From positions 1-64,000 of the forward strand of contig JAODTK010001277.1 of the NCBI GenBank assembly GCA_026419785.1: a stretch of 64,000 nucleotides of DNA, in the 5' to 3' direction. The position numbers and the translations under genes are program-made. Positions within the stretch are counted from its first letter, which is position 1. Every line of letters begins with the position of its first letter. Positions 1 to 11,043 of this stretch are shown here, piece by piece. Below the pieces are notes generated by a model. That model worked only from the letters and a program-made list of their open reading frames with translations. It made no database searches and was not told the origin of the DNA. The DNA comes from Sclerodactyla briareus (lineage: Eukaryota > Echinodermata > Holothuroidea > Dendrochirotida > Sclerodactylidae).

Positions 1-26
1 CGCAGCCCTAATACAAACTCAAAACG

Positions 27-53
27 TGACGTCACTCACCCAACTACCACGTG
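27..53. promoter_or_regulatory. CRE-like palindrome plus E-box
   Basis: A perfect CREB/ATF-type octamer TGACGTCA (27-34) is followed 13 bases later by a CACGTG E-box (48-53). Both are exact palindromes and known binding motifs for bZIP and bHLH factors. Which gene they would control cannot be told, because the window begins here. A chance pairing is possible. Confidence 0.2.
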
Positions 54-792
54 ATCAAATACTCAACCTCATTGGCTCATTCACATCATCAACCCTAATA
101 CAACACTAAATACAATACCCTGAACTGTGCTAGGAAAGTCGACGTCATACAACTAATAGGTGCTGATTGCGTCCATGACTCCGGATGTCCACATTATATA
201 CTGATAGCCCCGCCAGTTGATGCGAACGAGGAGGGCGCGGTGCGCGTACAAAAAAATTAGGCTGGTGGCCAATTCGGGGTTTGGTATTTGCACCAGTTTG
301 AAAGCACCAGTTAAAAAAAAAGTGAAAACTATGAGTTTCAGCCTCCCATAAATTCTTTCATAAAAAATTTCAACTTATTGGAGTGGAGCGGCAGACTAAT
401 TAAGGGGGCATATTTTCCAGGATGGGTGGGAGAAATTTACCGTCAAATGCAAGAAGGGGGGGGGGGAACAACTGCAGGAATTCACCCTAGTCGCACTACG
501 TGTCAGTAGCTATTCTTCCACAACTCCCCCAAAGAGTAACAAAAATGTAACCCAAGCCTAGCAGGGCATGCTCTCCAGTCATCCACCACAAGTTTTAAAC
601 TGATTGAGTGTACGCAGGTCAGAAGTTTACGAATGAAGACCTATTGGGGCAAATAATTCGATTTAATTTTTAATGAAATGGCATCAAACTACTGGATGAC
701 AACAAAAGGTAATCGACTCCGCATAGCAGTTGATCTGCATCCACCGCCAAGTTTCACACCTGGATCCAGTAACGGTTCAGAAGCTACAAATG

Positions 793-862
793 AACGTGAC
801 GAAAAGAACGGGACGAACGAACGAACTAACGGACGAACGGAAATAACGAACGGACGGAGAGA
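793..862. repeat. Degenerate (GAACG/GGACGAAC)n minisatellite
   Basis: Short units of the type GAACG and GGACGAAC recur imperfectly about ten times (gaacgggacgaacgaacg and similar). It is a simple degenerate tandem tract. An open frame runs through it, but its peptide is only repeats of Asn, Glu, Arg, Gly and Thr, so I do not call it coding. Confidence 0.6.
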
Positions 863-1687
863 CATGATGACTGTTTGACCCAACGTCGGGGAATCCAAGG
901 TCAACGCCTGCTCTAACGGGGAAATACCTGTTGGCAAGGCAATTACCAACAACGGGAGGACCCTCCCGCATGTTTATTTCTGCTCTGTAATTATTCGATC
1001 CAATGTCGGTTTGGAACGGTAAACATCTCAGTTAATCAGTTATAAATTTAAAGTGCTTTTCCCAAAAAACCTTATGGGGTTGCAAAATCAAAACAAAAAG
1101 ATTCCATACGTTCATACCCTATCTAGGTTCAAATGGATCGCCCACTAAGAACAGGGTGTGAAGGCTGTTGTCTTTCCAGGACGCGACGTTAAACCCCCAA
1201 AACAATATCGCTTCGCTATATCCAATATCATCACACGGTCATATCATTGCTGCTAAGTTTACCCGCTTTCGCCCCGCAAACGATATGATAAATTGGTTGA
1301 AATCTAATTTCGGGTGATTTCGGGGCACTGATTCTAAATTAGAGCCGTAACTTTCCCTTCCCGCATTCGTGAACACGATTCAGTTTTATGTAGGTCGCAT
1401 TAAACCTCAATTCAGACATTCACTGCCGGTCCATGCGGGGAACGGAAATTTAGGTAAGAGTAAACGACTGCGAACGCGAAGTGTGACTAGGGTAGGGGCT
1501 AGCTGAGCATGCGTGAGCGACGTTTGACTTCGGTTGTTTCCACTGTATCCGTAGCACAGAGGTAACAGGGTGAAGCACGAAAAAATATAGGAAAGGGAAA
1601 CACCGGTTTAATCAGCATTTTATTCCTTGTACTAGGCATAGTTCATCCTCATCTGAAACAAGGTAAAATATAAAAAATTAAAAAGGC

Positions 1688-1797
1688 GATGCGAGGCAGG
1701 CCTAGGCTAGGCAGCCTAAGTTGGCAACCTAGGCTAGGCAGCCTACGCTAGTACAACCTAGGCATAGGTGTAGCCTAGGCTACGCAGCCTCGCCTAG
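1688..1797. repeat. AGGCTAGGCAGCCT minisatellite
   Basis: Imperfect repeats around AGGCTAGGCAGCCTA, each partly palindromic (AGGCT...AGCCT), recur about six times. The unit can form small hairpins. The flanks give no hint of a function. Confidence 0.65.
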
Positions 1798-3654
1798 ACT
1801 TTTGTAATTTGCAATGACTAGGTTTCAGGGCTGCCAAAGTAACCGATTTGGGCGTCGTTGTCGCCCAATTTCCTGGTTCTCATGTGCTCACTGATCACCG
1901 ACGAATCTCCCGCATTTCCCCCCAAACTCCCACACTTTCGGAGAATCTCCCGCATTGTAGCCTTGTAGGCCCGCAGGTTTTCCTGTTGAAAAGGTATCAT
2001 TGCTAGCGTGAAATATTTCATCACACCAAAAGGGGAGTTATCTCAGACAACCGCCAGGCATCAGCATCCGAAAGTCAGTGCATGCAACCAAACAAAGTAT
2101 GTGCGCTCCTGCCAGAAACTACCGGAGCTGTTTAAAAAACAGTGTAAATGCATGCCTCACTGTATACCGTAGGCTATCGGTTGGCTATGCGAGGACATCC
2201 GATAGCTGTGAACAATGGAAGTGCTGAAGCGATGTGCAAGCCAAGATGGCTGAGTTTGGAGTTGCCCCTGCGTGAGGGGAGTACTCTGGCATTCAAATTC
2301 AGTCATGGCTACTGGGCTGACACAGGAAGTGCTGATTCCTGCCGCGATCAAGGCCAGTCTGTCATACGACAATGATTTCTCTGATTGTACGCTTGGTTCT
2401 TGGTTCTTTGAGCATCCCAAAAATACCCGAAGAGTTTAAACTGGGCCTGTGAAGGGTGGCGGCCTAATTTTGTATTAGAGATGTTCCCGATGCAGCAGTC
2501 TTAAAGGTGTGAGGGGATGTCTTATTTATTTGTTATCTCAGTGTTTCATTCAGAGGTCGTTTCCATGATTTCAGAGTCCTCGGAAAAAAAAAATTCGCAT
2601 AAACATCAGTGCTGGCAAAGGGGACTTGAAACTGCTTCCGGTGTCCTCGTCTACATCGGTCTGGCTTTGGACCTGTGTAGTCATGGTAATCCACCTCTAG
2701 TTGACTCCAAACCTCCATGCACTGTCTCATTTTCCACCTCTAACCCTTGCTCCCATCTCAAGTATTGAGTATCCCATGACACAGTTGCAAAATATTCCGT
2801 CTTCTACTTTGAACAAAACAAAAAATACATATATGTAGACATTATAGATTCAGCTTAGATGACCCGGGAAGTGATGTTTCCAACCATCCATGGGAGCCGT
2901 GAGATCCCCCCAAATTGCCAGTTGCAAGAGTGATAATTTATCAAATGTTTCCCCCCCCCAAAAAAATAAATCATATTTCAATAAGAGTTCAAGAGAATTT
3001 TCAGCACCAATGCTTGAGGTGAGGGACGTACTTCGTTTTGATACGTAAAATTTGAAACCATAGTGAATAGTAGAAAAATTTAAATTCCTGAGTGGGTCTA
3101 AATCAGTATTCACACCTGAATACCGGAAATTTGGCTGACCTATTGAAGTATTGTTAATTTGTGTTTTTGACCTTGTTACAAGATTTCAAAACCATTCAGA
3201 CCATTGGAATCAGCACATAACCTTGAACAATAGTTGAATTTGTCATAAACAAAAATCCTCCCTCTCCGAAATTTGTTCCCCCCTGAAGGTCACAATTTCT
3301 GATTATTCTCTATAAATTTTGAGAGAATTTGGGTGTCTCGTGAGTTGTGACTCCTTTAACCTTGTAAATTTTACGATGTTCATAGCAGACCCCCTGCTTC
3401 GAGTGCACTTCATCGCCTGGACCTGCCTCAGTGGAATAGTTTTTAGCCACCACATTGTTACAATTTACAAAGAGGTCAACCTTTATAGGGGACCAGGTAA
3501 GGGGGCAAGCAGAGAGTGATGAGGTATAACAACCATTGTATGGCAACAGTGACAGTGATTATTACTCCTGATAAATTCAGTCTCTAATAATCATGGTATG
3601 TGATCATCATATACAGATCAGAGATCATATTACAGTTGTGAAGATTGTCATTCC

Positions 3655-3780
3655 AGTGGGACCTAGTGTCAAGACTGCGATGTTGGTGTTAGACGACCGC
3701 AGTCGCTATATCCCTCTGTGTGGCCCATGGTCTAGAGTGATGGCGGTGACCTGTGTCCACGGCAACACTCAGCCAGCACG
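3655..3780 (+). CDS. IUNH-family nucleoside hydrolase, N-terminal exon
   Basis: This exon encodes the N-terminal Ca2+/ribose-binding part of an inosine-uridine preferring nucleoside hydrolase, the family that splits ribonucleosides to base plus ribose in salvage. Read in order, the frames give DCDVGV (from 3673), then DD, then AVAISLCVAHGLE, then VMAVTCVHGNTQ (to 3772). Together these match the family signature DxDxxxDDAxAL...V.AVTCVHGN. Three single-base frame changes within about 100 bases separate the pieces: an extra A before GAC GAC, an extra C before GCA, and a missing base before GTGATG. The exon edges are approximate; ATTCCAG near 3656 is a possible acceptor and no clean donor was found. 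About 20 residues expected before the next exon are not located. The homology is strong; the exact boundaries are inference. Confidence 0.75.
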
Positions 3781-3959
3781 CTCATTCAGAATACAAGGGA
3801 GGTCATGAGGTTCTCAATAAATCTGAGGTAATTCTATTGACCTTATCAGGTCACCTGTGGTTGAGTGGCCCAACCCCTGTTGTCACACGCCCCCTACAAG
3901 CTCGTGTATGCCCCTGTCCTGAAGTGGTGACGTAGCCCGACATGTCTCATAGGGAGACC

Positions 3960-4862
3960 ATAGTACACTTGTTTTTTGGGGTGGAAAAACCTTTTTGATT
4001 CCTGGACAAGGTCAAAGGAATCTATTCAGTCATGACAGTGTGGGTGTGGGTGTGTTATGCCTAGCCTTGTTAACACGATAACTCAACCCCCGCTTGGCTG
4101 ATCGGTTCATACTTTGTAATATCGTCCCATATGAGTACATGATCCCTATTGTTTGTGGTCGGTTCGAAAGTCATCTGAGGTCAAGAGAGGTAAAAGATTG
4201 AAAATCTTGTTACACGATAAGTCCACAGTGCTTGGTCTGCTCATATTGAAACTCGGTATGCAGCTTTCTCATGAGGAGTACAGAAACCCTCATAGTTTTG
4301 GTGTCAATAGGGGGTCAGATTTGGGGGAAAAATTGGGTAATTGTGAAAAATTGATATTTTGGGCCCATTTTAGCTTGTTACCACAATAACTCGATTCCAC
4401 TTGGGTGGATCAAGTTCATAGGTGATATGTGTTTCCCATGATAGTACATGAACTCTACTTGTTTTTGGGGGTCAGTTTTCCCCCCCCATAGGTCAAAGTT
4501 TGAAACCTTGTCAACATGAATAGTCGTGATCCAGTCTTGACAGGTTGAAATCTGTGTGTGAGTTTTTTATATGGAACCCCTATTGTTTTGTGGTTTATGT
4601 GAGGTGAATTTTGGTCAAAATTGAAAATTTGTGAATAGTTAATATTTGGCTTGGGCCCAATTTTGGCTTGTACACATGATATCTCACTGTCACTTTGGAT
4701 TGATGAGGCCCAGAGATGGTTATGTGTGTTCCCCACAATGAGTACATGAGACCTATGTTTGGGGTCAGGTTCAGAGGTCATCTGAGGTCACCATAGGTCA
4801 AGTCTGAAATCATGAAATTCAGTGTGTAGCTTTCTTATCAAGAGTATAGGAACCCTATTGGT
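3960..4862 (+). repeat. AGGTCA-rich dispersed repeat, about 3 tandem units
   Basis: Three diverged units of about 300 bases each contain, in order, 'TTaACACGATAACTC', a 'cttGGnTGATC.GTTCATA' block, 'GAGTACATGA.CCCTATTGTTT' and several AGGTCA half-sites. Related copies in the opposite orientation lie at 9180-9790 and 39240-39830. It is noncoding and lies in an intron of the nucleoside hydrolase gene. A LINE is inserted at its right edge, beside the 'aaccctattggttgg' segment. Confidence 0.7.
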
Positions 4863-7075
4863 TGGTTTTTTTTTTTCTTTTCCTTTTTTCTTTTAAACAA
4901 AGAGTGACATGGAGGAAGGGGAAACCCATAATTGCCTAAAAGAAAGGCAACCCCCAAGCACAAGAAACTAAAAGAAAGAGGAGGAGATACAGTTGTTGAT
5001 TCTACTCTTTGAAACCGTTGGAGGTCAAATCCGGAGGAAATAACATAACGGGAAGCCCTATCCCGGCACGCGAAGTGCGAGGAAAAAAAGGAGACGAGCA
5101 TAGGTTTCGGTGCGATGGCAAGAAGAGGCAAACCGAAAAGGGTGGCTGGAAGAAGAGAAGAAGAAGACGAGTATGGCGAGAACCTCGAGTAAGGAGGACA
5201 GCATCCCAAGCTCAGAAGAACATTGACCATAAAAGTAACGGTTTAAAGGAGGCAGAGAAGAGATACAGATCGGCGATTGGGATAGAGATTCAAGTGAGGA
5301 GGTAAGATGATCATCGTTGATGAGACGAATGGCCTTTCTCTGGATACGATCAAGGACACTGAGAGAGGATGGCGAAGCCCCACCCCAAATATGGCAACCA
5401 TATTCCATTAGGGACCAAATTGGCATTTGGCTTTGTAAGCAGAAGTAGTGGTTGGGGAAGTGTGTGGTGAAGTATTTCCTTGTTCGGAAATAAGAAGAAG
5501 CCCAACTTCTAGAAGCATTAGTAGCGTTAGACTTGATATAGGAGTTCCAGGACAGGTTGTTGCTGCTGTCCATAACAAGGATATTAAGAGAGTAGACTGA
5601 GGGAGATCTGGTCAGCCATGAAAATAGCTGGTGCATCAGAAACACGCCCCGCCCAGAAATCAGGAAAGTTCTGAGGTTTAGGTGGTTGAAGGTACCAGAT
5701 TAGCAGTGCCCCAGTTCAAAATAGAATGAAGTTCATTATTCAGGGATGGCAAACTAGGGAACGGTTGTAGGACAAAAGGTTACGCTTCGGGGCGAGGAAA
5801 GCACAGAGAGTGGTGAAGGGTAGAATCATCAGCAAATGAGTGCACATATTAGGAGGGAGAGCTAGAAGATAATTGATAAAAGGAGGAGAGTGTTGTAGGA
5901 GAAAAACACAACATTGAGGAACACAAGCATTGAAGGAAGGTCTCGGAGAGTGCACCATCAACCCTAACAAAGATGAGCGACCGATAGGAAAACTGGCAGT
6001 CCAAGAGGTTAGAAGGGGGCTGAAACCAAATGAAGTTAATTTGGCGAGGAGTCCGGAGTGCCAAACAGGTCAAAGGCCTTAGTGATATCAAGGGCAATAG
6101 CCCTACTTTCACCGAAAAACTCAATGGCTTGGGCCCACTGTTTGGTGACAAAAGATAGTAGGTCCCCATTAGAGGCCATGCCGGAACAAAAAAAAAAACC
6201 ATACTGGTGGTCACTGATGAGAGAGTGAAACTCAAGAAAGTTCAAAAACATGCTGTTTACTATAGTTTCCATAACTTTGGAGAGGACCGATGTGATGGCA
6301 ATCGGCCTGTAATTGGAAGGGTTGGATTTGTCACCCTTGGTGGGATGGGCACGGCAGACATGAGCATGTTTCAAAACAGAAGGGTAGCATCCCATAGTAT
6401 ACAAAGGCGGTAAAGCTTGCTAAGGATAGGCGCAAGTTCGGGGGCACACTTCAGGAGGACTATAGGAGGAATGCCATCAGGACAAGATGCTTTATTAATG
6501 TCTAATTTATTGAGTGTTTGGCCGGACCATGCGAGTAGTGAAAACAACATCCAAGATCGTTCACAAAAGTGGCAAAAGATGGAGGAGGATGAGCATCTGT
6601 GTTCATAGTGGAATTAGAAGAGAATAGCTCGGCAAAAGTATAGCTTTAGAGGTGGCATCACTAGCCAAAGAGCCATCAGGCTTGACCAGCGGAGGGAGTT
6701 TGGAAGTACAGAAGTTTTGGGACACAGATTTGCCAGCGGACCCAAAATGAACGACGCAGAGGGCAGGATGAAGTTGATTAGCCAACGGAAATGAAAGAAT
6801 TTTTGCCTCATTGATAGTCTCAGAGCACACCTTACGAGCAGGAAATAGCTCTCTCTGGACGGTAGAAATCAGGTGAAGAAGAAGATAGCCAAGGCTCGAT
6901 AAAGTCGATTTTTCTCCTGGACGGCAGTAATACATTGATGGTTGAACCATGAAGGTGATGAAGAGGAGCCTGATCTTAGGATAAATGGGAAATTTGTCAG
7001 TTGTTATGTTGCCAATAATGAGCTGTTGCAATCTCCTATTTGTCTTTGTTTCTATAGCTAAGGTTGTCAGAAAGA
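4863..7075 (-). mobile_element. Degraded Jockey/CR1-like LINE (antisense in IUNH intron)
   Basis: Read on the minus strand, this is a non-LTR retrotransposon ORF2 remnant in broken frames. 7031-6603 is the pre-RT segment (SVSQNFCTSKLPPLVKPDGS). 6404-6036 is reverse transcriptase with SNPSNYRPIAITSVLSK, SDHQYGF and ALDITKAFD. Around 5970-5740 a shifted, damaged copy of the VPQGS...FADD block can be followed (VPQCCVFLL, then LLMILPFTTL). 5645-5058 is the C-terminal domain with EYGCHIWGGASPSSLSVLDR and RKAIRLIND. 5230-4870 reads into the family's usual LPP...DLQRF-type end. The 3' end is an A-rich tail (T-rich on + at about 4864-4895). No single frame is intact, so it is inactive as read. The 5' boundary is approximate and probably truncated. 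Confidence 0.85.
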
Positions 7076-7480
7076 CGTGAAGGATATACTAAGCCTTTTG
7101 GGCTTCTGGATCTTCTGGTGTAATCCGTTTATTCAGCACACCACATATATATATTTTTTAAAGCAAGCTGCATGTTTGGGATTCTCTCCCCCCTGCCTAG
7201 GCTGCTGGCTTTATAGTTTATATGGATTTTCCATTTTATGTATTCACTATAAGTGCCCCCATCTACATCTTGAAGTTGCATATATATTCGACCGCCTCGA
7301 GGACTTAAAAGATGACAGTTCTTTTTGTTGGATTGAACAAATAACAACTTGGAAATCAAGCTGTTCAGTGGGTGTGTTACTTTCTGAGCATATCTCTTCT
7401 TTCCTCTCCCCTCAATTGGGAATTTTCTGTATGTGTGAAGGCTACGTGCTGACACAGTTGTATCCTTCGTACTTTCCCAG

Positions 7481-7773
7481 GTTCCAATCTAGAAAGGATC
7501 GCCCAAGAGTCTCATTGGCTCAACCTTCTACGCCCATGAATTCCATGGTGAAGGGGGGCTTGGGAAGATACCCATTCCAGTCCACCCCGAGAAAGAGGTC
7601 CTGTCAGCCAGAGCATGCAGTGATGGCTTTGCTGGAGATGACTAAGAAGCAACCTGGGGAAATAACACTATTGGCCATAGGGCCCCTGACTAATGTGGCC
7701 CTGGCGATTAGGATGGACTCTGGATTCACCAAGCGGTTGAAGAGGCTTGTCATAATGGGTGGCAATACTACAG
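7481..7773 (+). CDS. IUNH-family nucleoside hydrolase, central exon
   Basis: The acceptor TACTTTCCCAG ends at 7480. Translation gives VPI-stop-KGSPKSLIGS, then FHGEGGLGKIPIP, then a one-base shift near 7605, then EHAVMALLEM, PGEITLLAIGPLTNVALAI and LVIMGGNTTG. These are the family's FHGxDGLG, GEITxLAxGPLTNxAxAI and MGGN blocks. A TAG stands where a Tyr is usual (VPVYKG), so it is either a sequencing error or a nonsense change. The exon ends ACTACAG|GCAAGT, which fits the GC-AG donor class; the codon split (G|GT) matches the next exon exactly. The preceding intron carries the antisense LINE. Identification is secure; whether the gene is functional is not. Confidence 0.9.
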
Positions 7774-8093
7774 GCAAGTTCGATTGACATATTTTTGTGT
7801 CTCATAATCATCCGGTTTTCACATCTGAATTCATCCATTTTGAGGTGGGTCAGGTGGTTTATGGGAGCTCTCCCAGATGGCCTTGGCGCTGCATGGTTCA
7901 GGGGGTAGTGGGAATTTCCAGCCTTCAATCTTTCAAGTCTTGTCCTTTTTGGTCTCACCGGAGGAGCAATGCCAGCAACTTGAAAGTTAGCACTCCCCTT
8001 TATACAGCCACCACCAAGCTGAGCATGTCGGCCATACCAAGCGAAGCCTTCTGCCGGACAAGTCCCGGCAAGGAGATTTACACTACTACGCAT

Positions 8094-8277
8094 CAGTGTT
8101 GTAACAAGTCGCAACTTGAGACTTGGGGTCAAAAAGTGTTGGCGACTTAACAAGAATTGAGTGACTTGCTTCCGTTGACTGTGTACAGTGACTTGCCTTC
8201 GAATGACTTGATTTGCACCACATTTTGGTGAATATGACTTCATTTGAACAGATTTCGGTGACTTGGTTACAACTCTG
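8094..8277. mobile_element. hAT-type MITE with perfect 8-bp target duplication
   Basis: The termini are CAGTGTTGTAACAAGTC (left) and the inverted CAGAGTTGTAACCAAGTC (right). They are flanked by identical 8-bp direct repeats CTACGCAT at 8086-8093 and 8278-8285. An 8-bp target duplication with CAG-starting inverted ends is characteristic of hAT elements. The interior is built of GACTTG-type repeats and codes for nothing. At 184 bp it is a non-autonomous MITE. The intact duplication suggests fairly recent insertion. It landed immediately outside a TIR-family terminus. Confidence 0.88.
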
Positions 8278-8285
8278 CTACGCAT

Positions 8286-8345
8286 ACTCAACTTACCCAT
8301 ATTGCAACATTGCATTCTGATTCATTACAATCTGGCAACCGTAGC
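8286..8345 (+). mobile_element. Orphan terminus of GC-rich TIR family
   Basis: The sequence ACTCAACTTACCCATATTGC is followed by a degenerate 'CATTaCAATCTGGCAACC' block. It matches the terminus plus subterminal domain of the elements at 48.45 and 54.6 kb. No matching inverted end was found nearby, so the copy is truncated or its partner has decayed. Confidence 0.5.
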
Positions 8346-8889
8346 AATTCTGTCCAGAAACACTACAGTTTCTTCTTACCTTCATATCTTTTTTCAACTC
8401 ATAGCAGTGTTCCATATCATACTGATATGAGGCCCCATTTCAGAAGAATTCTAGCTGAAGTTTATACAAACTCTGACAGCCCTGCCTATATAGTGAGCAG
8501 CAGTTCCAAGTTAATAGTGTCTGATTTTGCTTGAGTTCCCCACATGTCCTAGGTAATACTCGGGGTATCTCCATTCAGAATATTGCTAGCCAGGAGCCAT
8601 TTGGTCAGATGTTGGACAGTGGACACTGGAAGCTCTAGCCCCAAAGCTGTCAGAGCTGTAGAATAATTGTAGCCTGACTGTTTGTGGGTTGATATATGTT
8701 CTCCTAAGAGTTTGCTTGGGCACAGATATCTGCAACCATTTGTGAAAAATGTTCATACTTTTTCTCGTGCCCTCCCGTCCCTGTCCATGCTCTCAGTCAA
8801 ATGCTGGAGAATGCAGGATCAGGAAAGCCTGACAGAAATGTTAGTGCCCAAAGATATCTCGATTTGACCTATTATTGTATGCGGCACAG

Positions 8890-9026
8890 GTGAAGGCGCA
8901 AATCATCGTCCGGCAGCCGAATTCAACTTTTTCTGGACCCTGAGGCTGCCAGGTGGTGCTACAGGAGGCAGAGTGCCCTGTCACGGTTGTGCCCTTCCAA
9001 ACATGCTACAGCACTATGATCCATGG
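8890..9026 (+). CDS. IUNH-family nucleoside hydrolase, third exon
   Basis: The acceptor GCGGCACAG ends at 8889 and the donor is GTGAGT at 9027. Residues are GEGANHRPAAEFNFF, then DPEAA in a shifted frame, then VVLQEAECPVTVVPFQTCYS in a third frame. This is the conserved MGGN..GN.TPAAEFNxxxDPEAA..VL......TLVPxxTC segment that follows the MGGN loop. Two single-base frame changes fall within 30 bases. The exon ends CAT GG. One extra G is needed to keep frame into the next exon, so a homopolymer base is probably missing. The placement of the exon is certain from order and homology. Confidence 0.88.
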
Positions 9027-9179
9027 GTGAGTACATGGAGGGGTCTGGGCAAGGACATGCATACTTCAGTCGGTAATCCAGGCACAAGAACAAATAGGAA
9101 ATTGTACCAGCTCACTGTGTGGAAACATGACATTACTCACAATCCTTCCATATTCACCAAAAAAGTAGTCGTGATAAGG

Positions 9180-9790
9180 GAACCTACAATGAATCAACAA
9201 GTTGTCGTGTTTACAAGAATATTCCAAATCTGATTTCAGCTGGCCTCTGCCTAACCCTAAAACAATGTGGCGCATGTACCAGCATGGGACACCCTACACA
9301 AGTATGAGCATCATCCATCATGGTGCAGTTAAGTTATCATGTTTACAAGCGGATTCAGCAAAAATATCAATTTTTCACACACATTCTCATTCTTGATAAA
9401 AATGACCCGTTATGAGGTACACTGAAAACAAAGGTCCCGTGTACTTCGTGAGAAAAGCTTACACAAAAATGCCCCCTTGATATGACTAAGCATCCTGGAC
9501 TGGACGTGTTTAAGATTCCCAGGCTTTGACCTCCGATGACTCCAGATGACCTCTGCTCTGACCCCCAAAACTATGGGGAACACACCTCACAAAGAACATG
9601 AAGGAGAATTGTTTTTACAAGCTGAATTTGGCTGAAATATTGACTTTTCACAAAATCCTATTCTCAACTAAAAATAACCCAATCCACACTAAAACAATAG
9701 AGCTCTTGTACTCCTCATAAGAAAGCTAAACATCACATTTAGGCTTGCTAAGACAAGCGTTCTGGACTTCTTGTGTTCACAAGGATATCA
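9180..9790 (-). repeat. AGGTCA-rich dispersed repeat, reverse orientation
   Basis: Two diverged units with 'agtatgagcatcatccat', 'gtttacaag', 'TGACCTCCGATGACTCC' and 'cttgtactcctcataagaaagct' match the repeat at 3960-4862 read on the other strand and the one at 39240-39830. Noncoding, intronic. Confidence 0.6.
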
Positions 9791-9960
9791 GGAGCCGTAC
9801 ACAGCTGATAATATAGTGCCAGCTCCCGATGCCCTAACAAGTCCTCCATCAGAACCAGGACAGAGTTGAGGAGGAGCAATGAAGCAAACAATGAGCTAAT
9901 CCAGTTTTTTTATAGTCAAACCAGCTAATCCGTTATGCTGGTTGAGCTATTGGAATCTGC

Positions 9961-9987
9961 ATATCTATCTATCTATCTATCTATCTA

Positions 9988-10039
<52 letters not shown>

Positions 10040-10068
10040 CTCTATCTATCTATCTACTCTATCTATCC
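9961..10068. repeat. (TCTA)n(TCTG)n compound microsatellite
   Basis: An uninterrupted tetranucleotide tract of TCTA units switches to about a dozen TCTG units and back to TCTA. It is a typical length-variable marker. The reading frames through it give only Leu/Ser/Ile/Tyr and Cys/Leu/Ser/Val repeats and are not coding. Confidence 0.95.
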
Positions 10069-10697
10069 AGTGTGTAACATTGCCTTTTTGGCCCCCAAAC
10101 AGTCATTCTTTGATGGATGTCGACCAAACTTGGACACACGTTTATTGACACATGTTTATTGATCCATGGGACATGTTGGACTTTGTGGAGGTCAAGGTCA
10201 AGGTTGCTCACTGCTGGAGTTCAGTCATAATGTGGTCTAATAGAGTACCTTTAGGGTGTTGCCAGGGATTTAGGTCACAAGGCCAAGTGTGGGCCTTGGG
10301 CCCATCATGTGGAATTACGCAAAATGCTTCTCCCCACGAAGTTAAGTGACACAGTAAGAATGATGTCATCCTCATTAATGATAATCTATCAGCCGTACCT
10401 TTGGGGTATTCAGGAATTTTTGGTCCAAGGTCCCACTTGGCAATTTAATGAAATTCACCACAATGGTAATGGAATATTCTCCCACAAGCTTCAATTGATT
10501 TTCTTCAAGGGTTAACAGTAACAGTCTTTGGATAGAGGGATAGTGGGAGTGTTGGGAGATTTTGGCTTAAGGCCCAGTTTGGTCATAGGCCCACATATGA
10601 AAGACGCAAAATATTGTATCTCTTCAAATTTTGTTGACACTGGTGCTCATGTTCCAGTCATCGTATTACCAGGTACTTGCTCGGTACAAGCTCAGTT

Positions 10698-11043
10698 GAA
10701 GGCCGGGTTCCATTACGGTATAGTGGCAGACGTTACACCGAGAGATCACCGAGCGACAACCGAGTGAACACAGTGTGCAAACCGCAGAAACCTGAGTGAA
10801 TAAGGAGTGACCACGGAGTCAACACCGAGCGATTCTCTCGGTGGAGACCACCGCAAATTTTTGTGCATGCACAAATTTTTCCGGCGGGTCCACCGTGCAT
10901 CGCCGAGACAGAAACGTATAAGCCGAGTGACCACAGGGTGCCTACGGAGTGTCACCGAGTATCACCGGAAAGTCGCACGAAATCCAAAAATTATTCGGTT
11001 CTCACACGGTTGTCATTATCCGGTATTGTGTGACAGGGCCTTT
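10698..11043. mobile_element. MITE copy 1, CAGGGCC-type TIRs, ACCGAGTG subrepeats
   Basis: The imperfect terminal inverted repeats are AAGGCCGGGTTCCATTACGG (left) and the inverted AAAGGCCCTGTCACACAATA (right). The interior repeats ACCGAGTGA/ACCGAGCGA many times on both arms and has a central palindrome around TTTGTGCATGCACAAA. It is about 345 bp and noncoding. The ends resemble widespread animal DNA transposons starting GGGCCCTGTCACAC. The target duplication is not clear, so the superfamily is left open. Confidence 0.7.

Larger units (their letters stand above)
1..3650. other. No recognisable gene; 5' flank of IUNH gene
   Basis: No exon with recognisable homology was found here. The stretch is AT-leaning with short open frames on both strands (for example 75 and 87 codons on opposite strands over 2148-2420) that look like chance. 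It contains two small minisatellites, annotated separately. The 1200-1600 part is somewhat richer in CpG and could belong to a promoter of the downstream nucleoside hydrolase gene, but no promoter element fixes a start site. Confidence 0.5.
7795..8889. other. Intron of IUNH gene with MITE and TIR remnant
   Basis: No exon is recognised between the GC donor at 7774 and the acceptor at 8889. The interval holds a 184-bp hAT-type MITE (8094-8277) and a lone terminus of the GC-rich TIR family (8286-8345), both annotated separately. The two exons join in frame across the interval without missing conserved residues. Confidence 0.6.

Noticed and set aside
9942-10162. Frames of 68-75 codons through the TCTA/TCTG tract
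   Set aside because: Pure translation of a microsatellite (YLSI/CLSV repeats).
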